A stretch of DNA of 49,323 bases from Anaerolineae bacterium (lineage in GTDB: Bacteria > Chloroflexota > Anaerolineae > B4-G1 > SLSP01). Below, piece by piece: positions 34,570 to 41,832 of the stretch. The notes beneath the pieces were generated by a model. It searched no databases. It was not told the DNA's origin and saw only the letters and a program-made list of their open reading frames with translations. The stretch spans positions 1-49,323 of the forward strand of contig JAFGSL010000532.1 of assembly GCA_016934645.1 (NCBI GenBank). Direction: 5' to 3'. Positions within the stretch are counted from its first letter, which is position 1. Each line of letters opens with the position of its first letter. The position numbers and the translations under genes were made by a program.

Positions 34570-36228
34570 CTACTCTGACCCCGGCCCGGCCCATTGGCTG
34601 ATGCGGAAGATGACGAACTCAGCTGGCTTGACGGGAGCCAGGCCGATCTCAATGATGAGTTGACCTAGGTCGCGAGTCTCAGGTGGATTAAGCTCGTCAT
34701 CACACTTTACATAGAACGCTTCGTCGGGCGTGCTGCCGAACAATGCGCCGGCCCGCCAGACGGTCTTGAGGAAAGCGGTAACGTCGCGTCGGACACGGGC
34801 CCACAGCTTGCGATCGTTGGGTTCGAAGATCACCCATTGCGTGCCGTTCTCGATGGACTTCTCTACGAAGTTGAAGAGCCGCCGTACGTTGATATAGCGC
34901 CATGAAGGATTGCTGGACAGCGTGCGCGCGCCCCACACGCGGAGACCGCGCCCGGGGAAGCCTCGGATGCAGTTGACGCCGATGGGGTTGAGCGTGTCTT
35001 GCTCGCCCTTGGTGGTTTGGTAAGCCAGCCCGATAGCGCCCTGCACGACCTCGTTGGCGGGAGCCTTGTGCACGCCGCGCGTCGCGTCGTTGCGTGCCCA
35101 GATGCCGGCCATATGGCCCGATGGGGGGATGTTGATGGGGCGATTGGTCGCCGGGTCCATGACAGTGATCCAGGGATAGTACATCGCTGCATAGCTAGAG
35201 TCGAAGCCGGCGATATCCATCCGCCACTTATTCACCTCTTGTGGCATCAGGTCAGGCGGCGCGTCGAGAATGGCGACGCGGTCTCCTAACCGTTCACTAT
35301 GAGCGATCATCATTGTTTGCACGGCCTTGATGGTGTCCAGATCAACCTTTTGGCCCGGCATCGCCGACATCAGGTCAGGGACGACCACCATTGTTACATC
35401 CTCCAGGACTTCAAGTCCCTCAACGCCACTGCGTTCGGTGACTTTGCCTTGGAACTCCGTGCTGGTAGGGGAAGGCAGTTGCTTGGATTCAATAATCAGC
35501 GTCTGTTCTTGCTCTTTGGGCCATACCTGAGCAAGCGGCGTGCTTGCATTAAGGAGCAGAAGTTCGACCAACGAAGGAATTTTGTTGTTTTTGTAGGCCA
35601 CGCGGACTTCCGTTTCACCATCCGTCTGAACCTCGTGCAGCGTAACATCCTTGACTTCCTCAGCGACTTTCCAGCCACCGCTAACCTTTTCGCGCTCAAC
35701 GATGAGGGTGAAGGATTCTCCATTGCCCTCGGCCGGTTCAGCGCTGGCAGGCGCGGACTCTTCTTCCTTCCCTTTTGCAGCAGGCTTTGCCTTGGGAGCT
35801 GGAAGTGCAGGAACATTCGTGACCTTGACCCGCAGGCGCATCCCTTCAAAACCGGCTTGCTTTGCTTTGACAACCAATTGCGGTTTGCCCGCGTTGTTAA
35901 GCAGTGCGGCTTGAGCCTTGGGGATGGCTCGGACGCTGACGACGTAGCAGCGTGTGCCGCCGTTCATGAAATAGCCGTACACTGCGTGGGGTAAATACGC
36001 GCCAGGCACGAACTCGCCGTAGCGCTCGACGAACTGGCTCCAATTGGTGACCAACTGGGGCCGATTGAGAAGGTCTTGGGTGATTAACTCACCATCAACC
36101 TCGCGCACAAGCTCCGCCTTCTCGGTAAAGCCGACAAAAGCGGCCATGGCGGTTCCTACACCTTCAATAGGTTTCGGGCCGCGATCGATTTCCTCTACAT
36201 AGACTCCTGGTGACAGGTACTCAGCCAT
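34570..36228 (-). CDS. Contractile tail sheath protein
   Basis: 552 aa. The N-terminus MAEYLSPGVYVEEIDRG, with VGFTEKAE, and the C-terminus with FVEKSIENGTQWVIFEPNDRKLWARV and TRDLGQLIIEIGLAPVKPAEFVIFRI are classic sheath ends that make the handshake between subunits. Residues about 105-275 form an inserted outer domain with a flexible Pro/Lys/Ala/Glu linker (APKAKPAAKGKEEESAPAS) that would face outward. Only one sheath gene is present, whereas Photorhabdus-type cassettes have several. A strong AAAGGAGGTTCAG precedes the ATG. Confidence 0.95.
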   Translation of the reverse strand: MAEYLSPGVYVEEIDRGPKPIEGVGTAMAAFVGFTEKAELVREVDGELITQDLLNRPQLVTNWSQFVERYGEFVPGAYLPHAVYGYFMNGGTRCYVVSVRAIPKAQAALLNNAGKPQLVVKAKQAGFEGMRLRVKVTNVPALPAPKAKPAAKGKEEESAPASAEPAEGNGESFTLIVEREKVSGGWKVAEEVKDVTLHEVQTDGETEVRVAYKNNKIPSLVELLLLNASTPLAQVWPKEQEQTLIIESKQLPSPTSTEFQGKVTERSGVEGLEVLEDVTMVVVPDLMSAMPGQKVDLDTIKAVQTMMIAHSERLGDRVAILDAPPDLMPQEVNKWRMDIAGFDSSYAAMYYPWITVMDPATNRPINIPPSGHMAGIWARNDATRGVHKAPANEVVQGAIGLAYQTTKGEQDTLNPIGVNCIRGFPGRGLRVWGARTLSSNPSWRYINVRRLFNFVEKSIENGTQWVIFEPNDRKLWARVRRDVTAFLKTVWRAGALFGSTPDEAFYVKCDDELNPPETRDLGQLIIEIGLAPVKPAEFVIFRISQWAGPGSE

Positions 36229-36362
36229 CTGAACCTCCTTTCAATAGTTGCTGTGATCTCGTGCGGCAATACCGTGCGAAGTCACCCTCCAAAATCCGCT
36301 GTGGGTTTGGTTCCGTTAGGTTTGTGATTTCCAGTTAGCCCTCCTTTCGTAAGGATAGGCGT

Positions 36363-36424
36363 TCAGCAATCAGTTATCAGCTTGTGCTGGACACCGCTAG
36401 GTTGATCGCTGATCGCTGACAGCT
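36363..36424. repeat. Heptad simple repeats upstream of the sheath gene
   Basis: cagcaat-cagttat-cagcttg and ttgatcg-ctgatcg-ctgacag in the 200-bp gap between the DUF4255 and sheath genes. The rest of the gap shows no promoter I would trust. Confidence 0.65.
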
Positions 36425-36428
36425 ATCT

Positions 36429-37262
36429 TCACAGCTTTAAATCGTAATCCGGTGCGGGGACTTTGATCTTGTGACGTTTGGGTTTGCCGCCATTGGCAGC
36501 AATTTCCAACGTGTACTCACCTGCTTTGAGCTTGCCGATAGTAAAGCGTCCTTCTTCTTTAAGTTGTACGGGCAGATCGCGTTCGATCAAGGTCAGCTTG
36601 ACTTCCTCTAGCGGTTTTTTTGTATGTAGTGTTCCGCCGATGGTCCAAAAAACATCCGGCCCAGCTTCCTCGACCAGTTCCTCGGTGGTAGGGTGAGCCG
36701 ATTGTCCTATCCGTAGCTCGCGCGTGCGCACCAGAGTGGTGACAAATGGCTTGTAGGGGTCGATTGCCAGGGTGATGATGAGAGGCACACTAGGCCGCAT
36801 CTCATTGTCCAGTGCATTCCAGACATCGGCAGGATTGGTCAGGGTGTCCTCTTGCGCGACTTCCAGCACTATATGTGCGGGCTGGTCCTGGAGGCTTTCT
36901 GGCAGCAGATCTTCTGGCAAGTGTGGCTGCCGGAAGAGGGCCATCAACGCGCGTGCCAGGAGGTTGTGCTCGTCGTCGGGGTCGTTGGCCCAGGCAGTAA
37001 TCATGTAGCGCAGCCCTACGCGCACAGGTGTGCGCCGCTGAACGGCGGTTCCATCCGCGCGGCGCTCAATAGACCACTGTTGCGAGCCCCGCATCTTTAC
37101 ATTCTCCCGCACGTCGTAGAGGAAGAGGTTGAGGGTGGGCCGGCTGAGGCGCGAGGACCACTCGCGGCTAGGCTGGTCGAACTTGATATCCACATCCCCG
37201 TTCTTGATGGGGATTTCGCGGATCAGCAATTGGCGTAAGACTTCGTCCAGGTCATGGAACAT
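36429..37262 (-). CDS. DUF4255/Pvc16-like tail terminator protein
   Basis: 277 aa. Residues about 1-190 are the DUF4255 domain: MFHDLDEVLRQLLIREIPIKNGDVDIKFDQP, SRPTLNLFLYDVREN and RTPVRVGLRYMITAWA. The C-terminal 80 residues (PLEEVKLTLIERDLPVQLKEEGRF) look like a small beta-sandwich ending in VPAPDYDLKL. This protein caps the distal end of tube and sheath. It is 17 bp downstream of the DUF4157 gene. Confidence 0.92.
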   Translation of the reverse strand: MFHDLDEVLRQLLIREIPIKNGDVDIKFDQPSREWSSRLSRPTLNLFLYDVRENVKMRGSQQWSIERRADGTAVQRRTPVRVGLRYMITAWANDPDDEHNLLARALMALFRQPHLPEDLLPESLQDQPAHIVLEVAQEDTLTNPADVWNALDNEMRPSVPLIITLAIDPYKPFVTTLVRTRELRIGQSAHPTTEELVEEAGPDVFWTIGGTLHTKKPLEEVKLTLIERDLPVQLKEEGRFTIGKLKAGEYTLEIAANGGKPKRHKIKVPAPDYDLKL

Positions 37263-37279
37263 TGCTCAGTCCTCGTTTA

Positions 37280-39313
37280 TTACATACCGGCTTTTTCTAA
37301 GAGCGCGCGCACAACGTCGTTTTTGTTGCGTAGGGTTGAACTCTGGATTGCTTTTACAGCTTCCATAATATTCTTGATATCTTCGCTTGAGGGTCTAGAA
37401 ACACTTGGGGCTGGCCTGGCCCTAAGCGGGCGTTGCCGCATAGGCATTTCTCCCCTTGCAAGCCTGTCTCGAAGAATCTGTTGTCTTCTCCGGGCATAAA
37501 TCCTGCGTTTTGCGGTATCGGAGGACATACCAAGTCCCAAGAGGGATCTTGTACCTCGCTCGAGTGTTGTGCCAAAGCCGCGCCACCCCTCGCCAGCCAT
37601 TTCCCAGAATCCGGGCTTTTCTTTCAAGCCTTCTTCTTCTGTTTTCCGCAATCCTTTTTCTTTCTCTTGCCCTTCCTTGGTTTTGGCTTCTTCTAGGAGT
37701 TTTTGTATCTCGACGACGCGATTGTTAGGTATTTGGGCGTATTCGGTTGAATTGGAGATACCATAGGTTTCTGTCAATGCTGCCTTCTGTGCGACTGAAA
37801 GTTTACTATATGCTTTTGCTTTCAGAACGATCTTCCTCGCATTTTCGTTGAGAACATCACCCGGTAGCCATCCGTTACCAGCGGGACGATTCGGTGATCC
37901 GACTCTTGGACTGACAGGTATTATGGCACTAACAGCTTCTTTTTCTTCAGTTGTGAGTTCTCTGAATAAGGTTGTGTCTGGGACAATACCCTCTGCTCCG
38001 CTCAGGGTTACTTTCGCTTGGGATTTTTCGTAATATGCAGATCTTTCGTTAGGGTTTAGGGCATTCCAATTACGCGCATTCCCGTGTCCTGGCGGATCTT
38101 GTTCTAGACCTGCATCATCAAAGAATCCGGATTTGATGAGAGTTTGCTTTTCTTTGGGAAACAGATCTGCCCACTTGGAATCGGTGACGGCACGTTGGAT
38201 GATATTGGCTCGTTGCGCGGTGCGGGGTGGCGTATCCGTTGACGTTGTGTGCGTGTTCTTCGCCCGATGCCCCGTCTGTTGTACGACGTGTGTCAATTCG
38301 TGGGCCAGGAGGCGCTGCCCATCGGTGGAATCGGGGTTGTATTGGCTCGATCCCATATAGATGTCGCTGCCGTGGGTGAAGGCGCGTGCACTCAAGTCGC
38401 GGTTCAACTGCTCCGCCTCACCGCCGGTGTGAACGCGCACAGTGCTAAAGTCGTTACCGAAGCGGGTTTCCATGTCGGCGCGCAGGTGATCGGGGAGGGG
38501 GCTACCGCCGCCCCGGTTCACGGCTATGCGGCGCTCGATATCGTCATTGGCCTGGGAGCCACTGCGGGCCACCATGGGCTTTAGTTGTAAATCCTCTTCT
38601 TCCAACTCCTGGCGCTGGGCGAGGGCTTTGGGTTGGATTAACTCCTCTTCTTCCTCCGCTTGACGTTGTAGGAGGGGTTTGCCTTGGAGCAACTCTTCGT
38701 CTTCCTGGCGCTGTAGGAGGGGTTTGGGCTGGACTAATTCTTCTTCCTCCTCAGGCTCCACCTGACGCTGTAGGAGGGATTTGCCTTGGAGTAACTCCTC
38801 GTCTTCCTGGCGCTGTAGGAGGGGTTTGGGCTGGACTAACTCTTCTTCCTCCTCAAGCTCCGCCTGACGCTGTAGGAGGGGTTTACCTTGGAGTAATTCC
38901 TCGTCTTCCTGGCGCTGGACGACCGGCGTGATGGTTGCTGCCAGGGGCTTACCCTGGAGTAGTTCTTCATCCTCTGGCATTTCCTGCCGCTGGACCGGCG
39001 ACGCCGCGTCTGGCTTTGGCGTATGCACAACCTGATCCGCGACACGATCTGCTTCTTGCTCATAGGTGTCGCCGACTGGGCCAACCCGGAGCTTAGTCTG
39101 GATGAAGTGGGAGGTGGTACGATTGCCATAGACACTTTGTAGACCCAGAATATCCTTTGGTGTAGCGCGGTGCGGGTAATCAATGGCTTGTTGCAGCGTT
39201 AACTCTGAGGGGATTCGTTCAACATCATGTGCTTGGGGGAGACGCTCACTCGTTTTTGGGGCGTTCATAACCTCGTGACTGGAATCTTTCTTGTGTGATT
39301 GGGGCGTTTTCAT
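37280..39313 (-). CDS. DUF4157 eCIS hallmark protein with acidic tandem repeats
   Basis: 677 aa. The ATG at 39313 follows AAGGAGGCAGTG. Residues about 1-70 hold an eCIS-type LQSVYGNR motif. Residues about 108-245 are tandem repeats alternating [14 protein letters not shown] and [18 protein letters not shown]. The DUF4157 metallopeptidase-like domain follows: [25 protein letters not shown] and [15 protein letters not shown], with the zinc motif at H338-E-L-T-H342. The C-terminal 300 residues are unrelated to known domains for me ([39 protein letters not shown]) and more A/T-rich by eye, so they may be an acquired toxin or cargo module. DUF4157 proteins are among the best eCIS markers and are suspected effectors. 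Confidence 0.9.
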   Translation of the reverse strand: MKTPQSHKKDSSHEVMNAPKTSERLPQAHDVERIPSELTLQQAIDYPHRATPKDILGLQSVYGNRTTSHFIQTKLRVGPVGDTYEQEADRVADQVVHTPKPDAASPVQRQEMPEDEELLQGKPLAATITPVVQRQEDEELLQGKPLLQRQAELEEEEELVQPKPLLQRQEDEELLQGKSLLQRQVEPEEEEELVQPKPLLQRQEDEELLQGKPLLQRQAEEEEELIQPKALAQRQELEEEDLQLKPMVARSGSQANDDIERRIAVNRGGGSPLPDHLRADMETRFGNDFSTVRVHTGGEAEQLNRDLSARAFTHGSDIYMGSSQYNPDSTDGQRLLAHELTHVVQQTGHRAKNTHTTSTDTPPRTAQRANIIQRAVTDSKWADLFPKEKQTLIKSGFFDDAGLEQDPPGHGNARNWNALNPNERSAYYEKSQAKVTLSGAEGIVPDTTLFRELTTEEKEAVSAIIPVSPRVGSPNRPAGNGWLPGDVLNENARKIVLKAKAYSKLSVAQKAALTETYGISNSTEYAQIPNNRVVEIQKLLEEAKTKEGQEKEKGLRKTEEEGLKEKPGFWEMAGEGWRGFGTTLERGTRSLLGLGMSSDTAKRRIYARRRQQILRDRLARGEMPMRQRPLRARPAPSVSRPSSEDIKNIMEAVKAIQSSTLRNKNDVVRALLEKAGM
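38590..38990 (-). repeat. In-frame tandem repeats in the DUF4157 gene
   Basis: A unit of roughly 110 bp, made of one [14 protein letters not shown] half and one [15 protein letters not shown] half, is repeated about three and a half times with few changes. Units are highly similar at DNA level (ctgtaggaggggttt recurs), so the copy number probably changes by slippage. Confidence 0.8.
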
Positions 39314-39432
39314 CACTGCCTCCTTATCTAAACACCTTTTATGCAGTGGATACGGACTGTTCAAGAGAAAACCGCGATCTGGTGCAGGAACTAGAGAGTT
39401 ATATCTATCTGGATTGTAGAGCAATCATCTAC

Positions 39433-39461
39433 ATTATATTACGAATAGTTAGAAGGTGCAA
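39433..39461 (-). promoter_or_regulatory. Sigma-70 promoter for DUF4157 and the structural genes
   Basis: Minus strand TTGCAC (39456-39461), 17-bp spacer, TATAAT (39433-39438). Transcription would start near 39426, leaving a leader of about 110 nt before the DUF4157 ATG. The genes downstream are closely packed, so this may drive most of the eCIS locus. Confidence 0.65.
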
Positions 39462-39515
39462 TAGCGTCATTATGTAAAAACTGTGAAGTTACCCAAAGGT
39501 TCCTTTTGTCTTGAG

Positions 39516-41672
39516 CTATCCTTCGTCATGGATGACCATATCCGCTTCATTCACTAGGCGGCCCATCTTCTGCAATTCTCGTCGTGTGGCATGCAGCAGA
39601 TGATGCATCGTGACCGGACTGCCGGCAGCCGCGGCGAGAAAAGCCGCGGCGACGATGATGTTCCGAATGTTGCCGCCCGCCAGTTTGAAGCGATGCGCCA
39701 GCAGTCTGAAATCCAGGTCTGTCTCGCGGGGTACGTCGGGCGGAAAGAGCGTTGTCCAGATACGCAGCCGGTATTCCTCCTCGGGAAAAGGAATATCTAC
39801 TGCAAATTGTAGGCGGCGGCTGAAGGCCTCGTCCAGATTGGCGCGCAGATTGGTTGACAGAATGGTTACCCCGTCATAGGCTTCCATCCGTTGCAGCAAG
39901 TAGCTCGTTTCGATATTGGCGTAGCGATCATGGGCGTCTTTGACTTCCGAGCGTTTGCCGAAAAGCGCATCGGCCTCGTCAAAAAAGAGAATGGCGTTGC
40001 TGCTCTGTGCTTCGGTGAAGATGCGCTCCAGGTTCTTTTCGGTTTCGCCGATATATTTGCTGACCACAGTGGAGAGGTCAATCTTGTAAAGGTCCAGGTT
40101 GAGATCGTTGGCGATTACTTCTGCCGCCATCGTCTTGCCAGTTCCCGGCGGCCCGGCGAAGAGCGTGGTGACACCGTTGCTGGCGGCGAGCTTCTTGCCG
40201 ACGCCCCAGGCTTCCATTACGGTGGCGCGCCCGCGCACAGTGGCGACGATTTCATGTAGCAGTGTAAGCTGGTCCGCCGGCAAAATGATATCATCCCAGG
40301 TGTAACGCGGCTCGATTTTGCGAGCTAAACCCGAAAGGTGTGGGTTGGAATGGGCGCGCGCAGCGGCGAAAAGGTGCCGGCGTCGCAGGCTTTGCCCGTG
40401 TTGCGCGGCGATGTCTCCGGCAGTGGCTACGGCGTCTCGAATTTGTCCACTGGTCAGGAGGAACTGCCCGGCCAAGTCGGTGATGTCTGGCATTTCTGTG
40501 ATATGATCGCGGTTGAGGTAATACTGCCACAAGGCATATCGTTGCGCGAAGTCGGGGATGGGGAAATCTAGCCAGACCAGTTTGCGCTCGCGCTCAATGC
40601 CGTGGGGATGCCACGCCCGCTCTCCGGCGACGATTACGGGACCGGGATGCTCGAAGAGTGCATCGAGAAGCGGAAGCGGCGGCGCGCCCTCAACCATCAC
40701 GGCATCCCATCCCGCCAGGAAGGGGACTGCCCCGGTGAGAAGGGCGTCACGCAGCGCCAGTTGGAGCGCGACCAATGGCACAAGGCCTGCGCCAGCTAAG
40801 CCTGCCAGGTCGACACTGAGTAAAGGCTGCTGCTGGCGAACGACGAAAAACTCGGCGGCGGTGGTTTGCAGCATTTTGTCCGGGCCGCGGAAAACGAACA
40901 CCGGTGGTAATTCGGGTGGGATATCGAAGGTGCTGCAAATGGTTTCTGTGAGCAGTGAGTGAGTTTCGTTTGTCTTTGGTGCTGTCAATGTGACATAGGG
41001 CTGCATGTCGACATCTGGTTTGTACTCACCCAATAGCCAATTGACCACTGTTTTGTCGGGACTGAGGGCTTGTCCCAGAAGCTGAGAAGTACTTGCTGTT
41101 GGGTCCATTGTGGCTTTCAGAAGACGGTGCTTGAAAAGTGGCGCGTCGTTGGCGAAACAGGCCAGCGCTAAAAGTCGCGCCGGACCGGGGTCGCCTAGTA
41201 AATCCAGCACGAGGTTAACCGTGGGACGCTTGCGGGTTACATCATCCTGCAGATAACTGTAGACTTTTTCATACTTAGAATCTAAGGCCGGTGCCAGACA
41301 AACCAGGAAAGCATCGTATTCGAACTGCGTTAATCCAAAAGTAGTGCGCAGATATTCCAAACGTAGAACGTGCCGGCTGGCTGCGGCGCGTTGCCGCAGA
41401 TCGCGGGCATAAGCATTGACCTGGGCCATCGTGTCGGCAAAGACCTGAGCCTCTTCTGGGGCAAGCTTAACGAGCTGCCCCCAACTTGTGCCGAGTGGAC
41501 GATCCAGCAGCGCGTTGATCTGCGCGTTGGAAAGGTGCAGGCCACGGAATTCGTCATCGGTATCCTGTCCGGCGAGCTGCCAACGCAACACGTCGCGGCG
41601 CACCAGCAGTTCGACGCGTGCCAGTTCGACCTGCAGATACTGGAGACTCAGATCATTGTTCCCGTTGGACAT
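39516..41672 (-). CDS. AAA+ ATPase of the eCIS (Pvc15-like)
   Basis: 718 aa. The N-terminal 440 residues are the helical regulatory part seen in eCIS ATPases (LRLEYLRTTFGLTQFEYDAFLVCLAP). The AAA+ domain has Walker A FAGPPGTGKTM (about 505-513), Walker B AILFFDEADALFGKRSEV (about 562-568), sensor STNLR and arginine fingers in SRRLQF. It is needed for assembly or cargo loading in related cassettes. The ATG at 41672 has GAGG upstream; a GTG four codons earlier overlaps the ribosome-binding site. Placed first in the locus here, whereas Photorhabdus-type cassettes have it late. Confidence 0.92.
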   Translation of the reverse strand: MSNGNNDLSLQYLQVELARVELLVRRDVLRWQLAGQDTDDEFRGLHLSNAQINALLDRPLGTSWGQLVKLAPEEAQVFADTMAQVNAYARDLRQRAAASRHVLRLEYLRTTFGLTQFEYDAFLVCLAPALDSKYEKVYSYLQDDVTRKRPTVNLVLDLLGDPGPARLLALACFANDAPLFKHRLLKATMDPTASTSQLLGQALSPDKTVVNWLLGEYKPDVDMQPYVTLTAPKTNETHSLLTETICSTFDIPPELPPVFVFRGPDKMLQTTAAEFFVVRQQQPLLSVDLAGLAGAGLVPLVALQLALRDALLTGAVPFLAGWDAVMVEGAPPLPLLDALFEHPGPVIVAGERAWHPHGIERERKLVWLDFPIPDFAQRYALWQYYLNRDHITEMPDITDLAGQFLLTSGQIRDAVATAGDIAAQHGQSLRRRHLFAAARAHSNPHLSGLARKIEPRYTWDDIILPADQLTLLHEIVATVRGRATVMEAWGVGKKLAASNGVTTLFAGPPGTGKTMAAEVIANDLNLDLYKIDLSTVVSKYIGETEKNLERIFTEAQSSNAILFFDEADALFGKRSEVKDAHDRYANIETSYLLQRMEAYDGVTILSTNLRANLDEAFSRRLQFAVDIPFPEEEYRLRIWTTLFPPDVPRETDLDFRLLAHRFKLAGGNIRNIIVAAAFLAAAAGSPVTMHHLLHATRRELQKMGRLVNEADMVIHDEG

Positions 41673-41752
41673 ATATATCCTCACGATATGCCGCTTTTTT
41701 CGTCATGCGATCCGTCCGATAGGACTTACACAGGGAAACAGCAGATACTATG

Positions 41753-41780
41753 AGTATAGTCATTTTGCCGAATGGGACAA
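41753..41780 (-). promoter_or_regulatory. Possible promoter of the AAA+ ATPase gene
   Basis: Minus strand TTGTCC (41775-41780), 16-bp spacer, TATACT (41753-41758). A moderate match that would give a leader of about 75 nt. It diverges from the radical-SAM promoter next to it. Confidence 0.35.
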
Positions 41781-41803
41781 AGTGAAATCTCGCCTCCGGC
41801 CTC

Positions 41804-41832
41804 TTGCCTGTTACTTTGCCTTCAGGTACAAT
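41804..41832 (+). promoter_or_regulatory. Promoter overlapping the radical-SAM start region
   Basis: TTGCCT (41804-41809), 17-bp spacer, TACAAT (41827-41832). Transcription would begin near 41839-41840, on the third of three clustered ATGs, implying leaderless translation. Confidence 0.45.

Noticed and set aside
38590..38990. CRISPR-like direct repeats
   Set aside because: The repeats lie in frame in the DUF4157 gene, encode a periodic acidic peptide and lack unique spacers.
23678..41672. Prophage
   Set aside because: Tail genes only. No capsid, portal, terminase, integrase or lysis genes; DUF4157, DUF4255 and the AAA+ ATPase mark an injection system.
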